Assembly (NCBI GenBank): GCA_947381435.1
Contig: CANCVE010000027.1
Span: 1 to 42,758 of the forward strand
Length of the DNA stretch: 42,758 nt
Direction: 5' to 3'
From: Chitinophagaceae bacterium
GTDB lineage: Bacteria; Bacteroidota; Bacteroidia; Chitinophagales; Chitinophagaceae
Program-made: the position numbers and the translations under genes
Part shown: positions 8,565 to 15,334 of the stretch, one piece after another
How the letters are laid out: each line of letters starts with the position of its first letter
How positions within the stretch are numbered: position 1 is the stretch's first letter
Notes under the pieces: generated by a model
What the model saw: the letters and a program-made list of their open reading frames with translations, nothing else
Told to the model about the DNA's origin: nothing
Database searches by the model: none

Positions 8565-9015
8565 ATTTTCTAAAATCTCTTGGTGAACGTATTTCTAATT
8601 GTTTGTAACCATTTTTGATGTTTATCGAATTATAGCCCCTTATCCGCTGCACATTAACAATATGCTTAAAGTTCCAACTTATTAAAAAGTCTGCTCTGCT
8701 AATCGTTGCAATTGCGATGTGCAGACAGTCGGAAAAGCTAGTTTTTCCAACTACCTTTTCAGCTATGTATTCAGATGCCAAATCAATTGCCTCATCAGTT
8801 GTATCAAGAAACTCTGTATTTTCAACATTAATGCCTATCACTAATTCTTTTACATTTTCAGGTGCGTTTTCAAGTTCATCTTGGGTGACTGCTGAGTAGA
8901 GTAATGTGAACTCATTGTGTTGCAGTCGTTCAAAAAGTGGAATGGTATGCTCCGAAAATTCAATGTCATAGTATCCACCAAAAACAGATGTGTCAATGTA
9001 AATTCGTTGTCGCAT
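8551..9015 (-). CDS. PIN-domain protein, probable toxin ribonuclease
   Basis: A 154-residue PIN-like protein. Visible acidic motif residues are the Asp in YIDTSVFGGYYD, the Glu in TQDELENAP, the Asp in FSDCLHIAIAT, and ADFLISWNFKHIVN near the C-terminus, the normal order for a metal-dependent PIN ribonuclease. The subfamily (YIDTSVFGG, SWNFKHIVN) is that of VapC-like toxins with small partner proteins. It overlaps a 55-residue downstream partner by 14 nt. A TACCTTTG box ends only 5 bp before the ATG, so the mRNA is probably leaderless. Toxin function is inferred from family and arrangement. Confidence 0.8.
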   Translation of the reverse strand: MRQRIYIDTSVFGGYYDIEFSEHTIPLFERLQHNEFTLLYSAVTQDELENAPENVKELVIGINVENTEFLDTTDEAIDLASEYIAEKVVGKTSFSDCLHIAIATISRADFLISWNFKHIVNVQRIRGYNSINIKNGYKQLEIRSPRDFRKYEDD

Positions 9016-9019
9016 GTTT

Positions 9020-9027
9020 CAAAGGTA
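9020..9027 (-). promoter_or_regulatory. Putative -7 box of the PIN gene (near-leaderless)
   Basis: Minus-strand TACCTTTG matches TAnnTTTG. Its last base is 5 bp from the start codon, which implies transcription beginning at or next to the ATG. No clear -33 element. Confidence 0.4.
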
Positions 9028-9227
9028 CAAGAATAATATTCATTAGAAGGTAGAGGTTATTTTTAAATCATTTGATGCAAGCCAAGTAACCAATCCGTCC
9101 ATGACAGGAGTCATGAACTTGCTTCCCGATTTTCAGAGTTTACTTTAATGGTTAGGTGTTCATGGGCTAGTTAAGTATTCATTGGCCAGTTGGGTAAAAT
9201 ACTTGTGGTTATTTAAACATTGATGCT

Positions 9228-9755
9228 CTATGATTTGAAAATATCCCTAATACCCACACAAAATGAAGTCAATAAAACATCATTTTCAATAAGTATCTTG
9301 TCTTTTTTAGCGTGAAATGCATTTGCCTTAGAGATTATTGTCGAATTTAGACCAGCAGAAGAATACTCATTATTTAAAAATTCATTTATTGATAAAAACC
9401 CATCCAATATTTTTTCAAGTTTTTCTTGCATATCACCATCAAAATATATTCTCAAAGTAAGAACTGATTTTTTCAAATCATTGAGTGGTGTCCAAATAAT
9501 ATTGTCAATCTCCGAAACGCTTAATTCATTAGCAAGTATTTTATATACTGCTATTTGTTGCCACATTAGTACCGTCCTAGAATAATCCATCAAGAAAAGA
9601 GATACTGCTGTAATCCTATTTTGTTGAAAAAGTGAGTGATTGATTTCTAACTTCTTTGACTTTAAATCAAAGAATCTTTTTCCAAAATAACCAAATACAC
9701 CAGTTAATATTAAAATTTTGTCCCAATAAATAATAATAAAAGTAAATACACTCAT
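9228..9755 (-). CDS. Unknown protein with one N-terminal membrane helix
   Basis: Not recognised. A 175-residue protein. Residues about 3-25 form one hydrophobic helix followed by basic residues (GKRFFDLKSKKLE), so the rest should face the cytoplasm. The remainder is predicted helical (WQQIAVYKILANEL, EKLEKILDGFLSINEFLN), without cysteine clusters or catalytic motifs. It starts 27 bp after the stop of the exported unknown protein at 9783-10466, so the two are probably cotranscribed. Hydrophobic N-terminus plus helical bundle fits a small anchored accessory protein; nothing more can be said. Confidence 0.6.
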   Translation of the reverse strand: MSVFTFIIIYWDKILILTGVFGYFGKRFFDLKSKKLEINHSLFQQNRITAVSLFLMDYSRTVLMWQQIAVYKILANELSVSEIDNIIWTPLNDLKKSVLTLRIYFDGDMQEKLEKILDGFLSINEFLNNEYSSAGLNSTIISKANAFHAKKDKILIENDVLLTSFCVGIRDIFKS

Positions 9756-9782
9756 CCTGGTTTAAGATTTTTTGACACACTT

Positions 9783-10466
9783 TTAATCAATATCAAACTT
9801 AATATTAAAACTTGAAGTTTGATTTGGATTAACTTCTACTTTAGAGCAATAGAATTTACCGCCAAACTCACACTTAGTATGTCTAGTTCTTTCAGTCGAA
9901 ACTACCAAAAGATAATACACGCCAGAAGGAACATCAGTTGAAAAGTTACCACTTCCATCAACTCCAAGCGTTATACGATCAACACCACCTCTGAATTTCA
10001 ATTGAGTTATCTCTTGATAAGCCTTTTCATCAGTTTCGTCATCCATTTGTACATTATTCTTTGATGACATATAGTTTTCAATATTTTTATAATTTACAAT
10101 TGGAATCTTTTCAACACTTATAATAGAAACTGTAGCACCTATATCTGGTTTATACCTATAGTTGTCATTAAAAAAATAAGTAACAACACCAGAAATTTTA
10201 CCTTTTTGTTCTTTATTGGGTTCACTTACAGTTGGTAAAGGTTTAATTCCTGCTTTTTGAATTGCATTTTCGTCAAAATATATAGATTCAATTTCTTTTG
10301 ATGAAAATTTCATTAAGTTTCCTTTAAATTTAAATGTGAGAGAGTCGTTTTTGAATCTATCAACCTTTCCACTCATCTTTTCACCACTTTTTAAGGTTAA
10401 AACGTTTTGACTGAATAAATTACTTGCAATTCCAATTACAAATACTAAGGTTAATAATTGTTTCAT
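9783..10466 (-). CDS. Unknown exported protein with a C-terminal beta domain
   Basis: A 227-residue protein with a signal peptide (about residues 1-19, ending NLFSQ). The segment NVLTLKSGEKMSGKVDRFK...DSLTFKFKGN...FSSKEIESIYFD resembles the short beta repeats seen in Bacteroidota periplasmic proteins that carry a 'KSG..I.GKV' motif. From about residue 90, KISGVVTYFFND, GVDGSGNFSTDVPSGVYYLL and the final strands look like a carboxypeptidase-regulatory-like (transthyretin-type) beta fold. It is probably periplasmic or surface-bound. It leads a two-gene transcript with the membrane protein downstream. No enzyme motif; function unknown. Confidence 0.65.
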   Translation of the reverse strand: MKQLLTLVFVIGIASNLFSQNVLTLKSGEKMSGKVDRFKNDSLTFKFKGNLMKFSSKEIESIYFDENAIQKAGIKPLPTVSEPNKEQKGKISGVVTYFFNDNYRYKPDIGATVSIISVEKIPIVNYKNIENYMSSKNNVQMDDETDEKAYQEITQLKFRGGVDRITLGVDGSGNFSTDVPSGVYYLLVVSTERTRHTKCEFGGKFYCSKVEVNPNQTSSFNIKFDID

Positions 10467-10626
10467 CTTATGAAGTTCTATTGTTTAAATAATTAATTTT
10501 AAGTAGCACTCACGGGTTACCTACAACGTTTAAATTGAGCGCACTTGTAATTTTTTATAAGTAGCGTATTTTTTCTTAACTCATTACTAATCATACAAAA
10601 AAAAAAATAGTTATTGCTTTATTAAA

Positions 10627-10676
10627 GTTGCTTCAATACAAATCTAGGGGAATTTGTATTGCAAATTATAAGCAAC
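10627..10676. repeat. Hairpin with 10-bp perfect inner stem
   Basis: CAATACAAAT (10634-10643) pairs with ATTTGTATTG (10652-10661) around loop CTAGGGGA. Outer arms GTTGCTT (10627-10633) and AAGCAAC (10670-10676) also pair. It is part of the gene-free tract 10467-11956 and is not followed by a T-run. Confidence 0.6.
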
Positions 10677-10917
10677 TCATTAAAACATTTTGTCTTAAAC
10701 TATTTTGAGAAACTAGTAAATTGCCTTACGGCTACAAAACCCAGAAACTCTCTTTTAAATCAAGATAAATTTGATTAAAAGATATTCAGTATTGGGCGTA
10801 TGAATCCTACTAATCCAATAATCACCCTAATCCTGATTCAGATACCTTTATTACTGAAACGCGGGCTATGTTTCCCCCAAAAATCTCACTTATTGCCATA
10901 TTTGGTATACTTTATTT

Positions 10918-11085
10918 GCGAATAATATGCCCTAAATTTTTGTACAGCACACTTTTACCGCGAATAATGTGTGCTAAATTTTTGTACAGCACGTTTTTGT
11001 CGCGAATAATATGCCCTAAATTTTTATACAGCACACTTTTGTCGCGAATAATGTGTGCTAAATTTTCGTACAGCACACTTTTTTT
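10918..11085. repeat. Four 42-bp tandem repeats of alternating type
   Basis: Units start at 10918, 10960, 11002 and 11044. All share GCGAATAAT...CTAAATTTT...TACAGCAC. Units 1 and 3 carry ATGCCCT where units 2 and 4 carry GTGTGCT, so the array is really two 84-bp pairs. In unit 4 GTGTGCT pairs with AGCACAC to make a hairpin (one end base is lost in unit 2). The unit is a multiple of 3, which keeps a spurious frame open. Confidence 0.85.
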
Positions 11086-11149
11086 CTGCTTTTTTAAAAC
11101 TTTTTAATGACTATCCGCTATTTGATAACTGGTGTTTTGAACAGGGTGA

Positions 11150-11257
11150 ACGTCATTGTAACGGTAGGAGAAATCTATTGGAATAATATTGGAGGCTTTG
11201 TATTATGATTTTTACCTACTTACTTCGATTAGATTTCTCCTTTCGTTACAAGGACGT
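11150..11257. repeat. Imperfect palindrome with 27-bp arms
   Basis: Arms 11150-11176 (ACGTCATTGTAACGG...GGAGAAATCT) and 11231-11257 match at 24 of 27 positions as inverted copies. The words resemble dispersed 'GTCATTTCG...GAGAAATCT' intergenic repeats common in Bacteroidota (recalled). The 54-bp centre shows no gene. Confidence 0.7.
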
Positions 11258-11279
11258 ACTTTGACTTTAAGAATAGACT

Positions 11280-11636
11280 CATCGAAAATCAGCCTGTCAG
11301 CCTGAGGCATTAATTAGTGTTCTCAAGTTTGTTTAAATGACAAAAAATTCATTTCGAATATCACGATGATTGTCACCCTGAGCTTGTCGAAGGGCAAACA
11401 GGCTAAGTTATCTCTATTGAATTTCAAACATCTTTTAAAATCGCTCAGGTCTCCCCGTCATTGCGAGGCACGAAGCAACCTTTTAATAAGATTAAGCGTA
11501 CTAATCCTAAAAAAGGTTGCTTCGTTCCTCGCAATGACGCGACGATTATGGAGTAGAACTAAGCGAATTGTCATTTACAACAAACTTGAGAACACTAATT
11601 AATGCCTCAGCGTGACAACCATCTTGATTTTCGATG
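11280..11636. repeat. Nested palindromic element with 32-bp perfect arms
   Basis: Outer arms contain a perfect 32-bp inverted repeat (11302-11333 and 11579-11610), and homology extends to about 11280 and 11636. Inside lies a second palindrome: CGTCATTGCGAGG...CAACCTTTT at 11456-11484 against 11511-11539, matching at 28 of 29 positions. The dispersed word CACCCTGAGCTTGTCGAAGG lies at 11374-11393. No gene is supported within. Confidence 0.8.
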
Positions 11637-11663
11637 TGATTGGTCACGTCCTTCACATTTTTT

Positions 11664-11677
11664 TCTGGCGCGCCAGA
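11664..11677. repeat. 14-bp GC-rich perfect palindrome
   Basis: TCTGGCGCGCCAGA reads the same on both strands and stands out in AT-rich surroundings. It lies 28 bp outside the nested palindrome. A direct repeat of about 25 bp (GACG..GA..GATTATGGAG.AG) occurs at 11536-11557 and 11692-11714, on either side of it. Confidence 0.6.
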
Positions 11678-11956
11678 TGAGACATTCAAAATGACGGAGA
11701 GATTATGGAGAAGATTAAATCGAAAAATAAAATGAGAGTGTTTAAACTATTTTTAATAAAAATTAATTTATTTTGAAATAAAATAAAAAATATAGTTTAA
11801 GTAATAATGTTTAGGTATATTTGCTCGTTATTTATAATTGTCGTTCTTATTAGGTTACCACTCCACTAAGCAAAAGTGTAGCCGCAACAAGGGATATCGC
11901 GATGGTTGGTTAAACAGATTATTAATCGTTTTACATTACCTTTTAAAATATTTCTT

Positions 11957-12901
11957 ATGGCTAAGTACACAAAAAAGTTCCCGCAATCCAGCATTGGCTA
12001 CCAACAAGCTATGACCAAGGCAAAAGAAAAGAAAGATGGCGTGGCAGCACCTGCCGACAATATTCTTACCGCCGCCACCTCCACTCGTTTAGATATTGAT
12101 TATGCGGCCTTTGAAGCTGCAAAAAATTTAATTGATGCTAAAAATGGTATATATCATAATGCTGTGGCAGATGCTCGTCCACAACGCATACTACTTAAAG
12201 ATAGTATTACCAGCTATTATGATAGAATGAACACTTTTATAAAAAGAGGTACCATTTCGGCTGCGGATCGTGTTTATTATGGATTGAGTATTACCAACAA
12301 GCAAATGCCTTTAATGAGTTCCGACGATTTGCTTTTGGCTGCTGCCGCAAGGGTTTTAAGTGGAGATATATTGCGTAGGGCTGCCGGTGGCATTGCCATA
12401 GACGAGCCTACCATTGCCGAGTTTACCATTGTTTACAATATTGCAAAACCATTAATCAAGGCCATTAGTAATTCACTTACGGCTTTAAATAATGCCAAAG
12501 CTGATTTGGAAAAACAAACACCCGAAATAAAAGACCTTATCAAGCATGTATGGGATGATGTGGTAGGGCATTATAGCTTGAGTACGCCAGCTGCCAGACG
12601 ACAACAGGCCCGTTTGTGGGGTGTGCGCTATCAAAGTGTGGGTACGGCCTCTACCGTTACCGGTATTTGTACAGATAGTGTAACTGGTCTCCCATTGTTT
12701 AATGTGCAACTTCACTTGGTGGGCGTGGGGCGTAAGGTACAATCTGATGCGGAAGGTAGATTTGTAATTAATACCTCTCTTTTTGAGGATCTTACCATAC
12801 TTGCCAAACTAATAGGCTACGATGATTTTACGCTAGAGTTTTTTAAAGAAGATGGCGTTACCATTGCCGTGGCTGTGGTGATGGTGAAGAAGATAGTGTA
12901 G
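11957..12901 (+). CDS. Unknown protein: helical N-terminus plus carboxypeptidase-regulatory-like C-terminal domain
   Basis: A 314-residue protein from ATG 11957 (MAKYTKKFPQSSIGYQQAM). A TTG further upstream keeps the frame open but adds nothing recognisable. Residues about 1-225 are alanine-rich helices (YAAFEAAKNLIDAKNGIYH, DDLLLAAAARVLSGDILRRA, FTIVYNIAKPLIKAISNS) ending in TPAARRQQARLWGVRYQS. Residues about 232-314 form a carboxypeptidase-regulatory-like beta domain: VTGICTDSVTGLPLFNVQLH...VQSDAEGRFVI. There is no signal peptide, so this usually extracytoplasmic beta domain is probably cytoplasmic here. The helical part has the feel of bundle proteins in Bacteroidota secretion-like clusters, but no such partners are nearby. 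Function unknown. Confidence 0.7.
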   Translation: MAKYTKKFPQSSIGYQQAMTKAKEKKDGVAAPADNILTAATSTRLDIDYAAFEAAKNLIDAKNGIYHNAVADARPQRILLKDSITSYYDRMNTFIKRGTISAADRVYYGLSITNKQMPLMSSDDLLLAAAARVLSGDILRRAAGGIAIDEPTIAEFTIVYNIAKPLIKAISNSLTALNNAKADLEKQTPEIKDLIKHVWDDVVGHYSLSTPAARRQQARLWGVRYQSVGTASTVTGICTDSVTGLPLFNVQLHLVGVGRKVQSDAEGRFVINTSLFEDLTILAKLIGYDDFTLEFFKEDGVTIAVAVVMVKKIV

Positions 12902-13063
12902 TTATTAGTTGTTAGTGATTAGTTATTAGAATTGATGTAGAAATATGAGTTTACTGTTTACTGGTCACTGTTTACTGCTCACTAACAACTAATCACTAAC
13001 AACTAATCACTAACCATTAATAATTAACCACTAACCACTAACCACTAATAACTAATAACTATT
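12902..13063. repeat. TTAGTTGTTAGTGATTAG-type repeat tract after the stop codon
   Basis: Starts directly at the stop of the preceding gene with TTATTAGTTGTTAGTGATTA. Inverted copies follow (CTAACAACTAATCACTAAC and CCACTAACCACTAATAAC), with ACTGTTTACTG.TCACTG words between. It can form a long imperfect hairpin and might act as a 3' end structure. Related tracts lie at 35885-35930 and 39035-39060. Confidence 0.6.
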
Positions 13064-13153
13064 ATTCTTTTTTACTTATTTTTACCCTCTTTTATAACCG
13101 GCTTACACCTATTACGAATTATGTCGCTCATAATTCATAATTTATAACTCACA

Positions 13154-13888
13154 ATGACCCACGAACTATATATGTTTTATGGCTTACTATTATTGGTAGC
13201 CTTCCTGTATTCATCGGTAGGGCATGGTGGTGCAAGCGGCTATCTGGCACTGATGGCCATATTTAGCATTGCCCCAAACGTAATGAAGCCAACCGCTTTA
13301 TTGCTTAACCTTTTTGTATCCGCCACTTCGTTTATACAGTTTTACCGAGGCAATCATTTTAAATGGAAACTGTTTGCACCCTTTGCCATTGCCTCTATAC
13401 CGATGGCCTTTTTGGGTGGATTGGTCATGGTAGATGGTGCTGTTTATAAAAAGATGCTTGGTGCATTGTTGCTAATACCCGCTATCAGGTTCTTGTTGTT
13501 TCCCAACTTTAGCGTGGATGAAATAAAGAAATCGAATGTGGCATTGTCGCTTTTAATAGGTGCTATAATAGGGTTATTGTCTGGCATGATTGGCATTGGT
13601 GGCGGCATCATACTTTCACCAGTTTTGTTATTATTAAAATGGACTGATCAGAAACAAACGGCTGCCATTAGTGCTGCCTTCATCTTTGTAAACTCTGTTG
13701 CCGGATTGGCGGGGCAGCTTACTAAAGGAATACATTTTAGTGTAGATATGCTATCGTATGTGGCTATTGCTTTTGGCGGAGGCTTATTGGGATCATACTT
13801 TGGGGCACATCGTTTTAAACAAACGGTATTGAAGAATGTACTTTCTATCGTGTTGTTATTTGCGGCCATTAAACTCTTGAATATATAA
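13154..13888 (+). CDS. TauE/SafE-family sulfite or sulfur-anion exporter
   Basis: A 244-residue membrane protein with about eight hydrophobic helices in two pseudo-repeats. Each half carries the family glycine motif: SSVGHGGASGYLALMA near the N-terminus and GLLSGMIGIGGGIILSPVLL in the middle. TauE/SafE (COG0730) proteins export sulfite, sulfoacetate or related sulfur anions. The stop codon directly abuts the ATG of moaD, so they form one transcript. Since molybdopterin is needed by sulfite-oxidising enzymes, sulfite handling is a reasonable reading, but no such oxidase is in the window. Confidence 0.88.
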   Translation: MTHELYMFYGLLLLVAFLYSSVGHGGASGYLALMAIFSIAPNVMKPTALLLNLFVSATSFIQFYRGNHFKWKLFAPFAIASIPMAFLGGLVMVDGAVYKKMLGALLLIPAIRFLLFPNFSVDEIKKSNVALSLLIGAIIGLLSGMIGIGGGIILSPVLLLLKWTDQKQTAAISAAFIFVNSVAGLAGQLTKGIHFSVDMLSYVAIAFGGGLLGSYFGAHRFKQTVLKNVLSIVLLFAAIKLLNI

Positions 13889-14119
13889 ATGCAGATAACC
13901 ATCATCACCTTCGGACAAATAGCAGAACTTTCTTCGGATAAAATTATTTTGGAGAATGTTCACGATACTGATACTCTACAACAAAGATTGGTAGAAGAGT
14001 ATCCAGCTTTACTAAACATTAAATACGCCGTTGCAGTTGATAAGAAGGTAATTTCGGGTAATACTGCTATTGGCGAAACATCGGCAATAGCGTTGCTGCC
14101 GCCATTCTCGGGAGGGTAA
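13889..14119 (+). CDS. moaD: MoaD, small subunit of molybdopterin synthase
   Basis: A 76-residue ubiquitin-like sulfur carrier ending ALLPPFSGG. The C-terminal Gly-Gly is adenylated by MoeB and thiocarboxylated to give the sulfur donor for the molybdopterin dithiolene. The PPFSGG ending separates MoaD from ThiS. It begins the base after the tauE stop. Its natural partners MoeB and MoaE follow on the same strand, but 1.2 kb of repeats and a nuclease gene now intervene. Confidence 0.92.
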   Translation: MQITIITFGQIAELSSDKIILENVHDTDTLQQRLVEEYPALLNIKYAVAVDKKVISGNTAIGETSAIALLPPFSGG

Positions 14120-14132
14120 GTGTTTTCTTTTT

Positions 14133-14421
14133 CAACACATAGGAACATAGGGAGATAGGAAACATAGGAGGAGAGTAATCATTGTTTTTTTTTTCAACAC
14201 ATAGAAACAATATGGAAATAGGAAACTTAGGAGGAGAGTAGTAATTGTTTTTTCGACACATAGAAACATAGGAAAATGGGAAACATAGGTGGAGAGTAGT
14301 AATTGTTTTTTCAACACATAGAAACATAGGAAAATAGTAAACATAGGAGGAGAGTAGTAATTGTTTTTTTTCAACACATAGGAACATAGGGCGATAGGAA
14401 ACATAGGAGGAGAGTTGGAGA
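14133..14421. repeat. Five tandem copies (58-62 bp) of the ACACATAG repeat, left array
   Basis: Copies begin at 14133, 14195, 14254, 14312 and 14372. Each reads CAACACATAGRAACATAGG, then GGAAACATAGGAGGAGAG and a T-run. Length varies mainly in the T-run, as expected of slippage. It begins 14 bp after moaD. The open frames on the minus strand here are products of the repeat and not genes. Confidence 0.9.
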
Positions 14422-14577
14422 GTTATCATTTAGATGTTTTTTCGTGGTCAATGGTGAATTGTAGTTGTTTTCTAATTTTCAATTGTTCCTTTGTTTTAGA
14501 AAGAATAAGATAATTAGAAAACATTGATAACATAAATTAGTGCTATTTCATAGACCTTTACGGATTAATACTAAGTT

Positions 14578-14988
14578 ATGATTACAAAAACTTAAGTAGA
14601 TAGATTAACTTATAAAATAATAGGTTGTGCAATTGAAGTACATAAAGCTTTGGGAGCAGGATTATTGGAAAGTGTCTATGAAAAGTGTATGGTTAGAGAA
14701 ATGGAGCTTAAGGGTATGGTTGTTAAATCGCAAATGATAGTTCCGATTAATTATAAAGGTCTTTTACTTGATGCGGAGTTGAAATTGGATCTTCTGGTAG
14801 AGGATATTGTTATTGTAGAACTTAAAGCTGTCGAAAAGATAAATCCTTTGTATTTAGCTCAGCTATTTAGTTACATGCGTTTAATGGATAAACCGAAGGG
14901 AATATTAATTAATTTCTGTTGCGATAATATCTTTAGGGAAGGTCAAAGAACAGTAGTAAATGAGATTTATAGTTACTTGCCAAACTAG
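14578..14988 (+). pseudogene. GxxExxY-family PD-(D/E)XK nuclease gene with an early in-frame stop
   Basis: Full family sequence is visible: LTYKIIGCAIEVHKALGAG, then GLLESVYEKCMVRE (the GxxExxY motif), LLDAELKLDLLV and IVIVELKA, ending in FREGQRTVVNEIYSYLPN. The Asp and Glu-x-Lys of LDLLV..VELKA are the PD-(D/E)XK catalytic set and are intact. The natural ATG is at 14578, but the sixth codon is TAA (14593-14595), before the conserved core. The only later start-like codon in frame near the front is a TTG at 14650, which would remove the first helix. It is therefore probably a recent nonsense allele; sequencing error or readthrough is possible. It sits between moaD and moeB, between two oppositely oriented arrays of one repeat family. 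Confidence 0.75.
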
Positions 14989-14993
14989 AAATC

Positions 14994-15323
14994 GCTTTCT
15001 ATGTTTCCTAACTTCCTATGTTTCTATGTTTTAAAAAGATAGAATCAACGCATAGAAACATAAATTCATAGTAGGATATTTATAGATAAGAAACACTATG
15101 TTTCCTAATTCCCTATGTTTCGATGTGTTAAAAAGATAGAATCAACGCATGGAAACATAGATTCATGGGAGGATATTTATAGATAAGAAAAATTATGTTT
15201 CCTAATTCCCTATGTTTCTATGTGTTAAAAAGATAGAATCAACGCATAGAAACATAGATTCATAGGAGGATATTTATAGATAAGAAAAACTATGTTTCCT
15301 AATTCCCTATGTTCCTATGTGTT
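14994..15323. repeat. 97-bp tandem repeats (3 full copies plus part), right array
   Basis: Full copies at 15033-15129, 15130-15226 and 15227-15323, each exactly 97 bp; a truncated end copy occupies 14994-15032. Each unit ends CCCTATGTTTCTATGTGTT and begins AAAAAGATAGAATCAACGCA, so across each junction CTATGTTTCTATGTGTT pairs with AACGCATAGAAACATAG. Relative to the left array the core word is inverted. The array ends 12 bp before moeB. Confidence 0.9.
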
Positions 15324-15334
15324 AAAAAAGAAAA

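Noticed and set aside
9099-9114. CATGAC/GTCATG hairpin as a terminator or recombination site
   Set aside because: A 6-bp stem without a T-run and no integrase nearby; too weak to call.
10868-11107. Open frame of 79 codons with a 14-residue repeat
   Set aside because: It is produced by the 42-bp tandem repeat, whose unit is a multiple of 3; the product is hydrophobic and has no family.
11366-11602. 78-codon frame starting MIVTLSLSKG
   Set aside because: It lies wholly in nested palindromes; VTLSLSKG is the usual translation of the dispersed word CACCCTGAGCTTGTCGAAGG.
11906-11956. Upstream extension of the unknown gene from a TTG
   Set aside because: The added 17 residues have no homology-like features; ATG 11957 gives a natural start.
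14067-14429. Long minus-strand frames with repeated YVS..PMFLCVEK words
   Set aside because: Translation of the ACACATAG tandem array, overlapping moaD; unit lengths differ and the frames drift.
15033-15323. CRISPR array
   Set aside because: 97-bp units are near-identical over their whole length, so there are no variable spacers.
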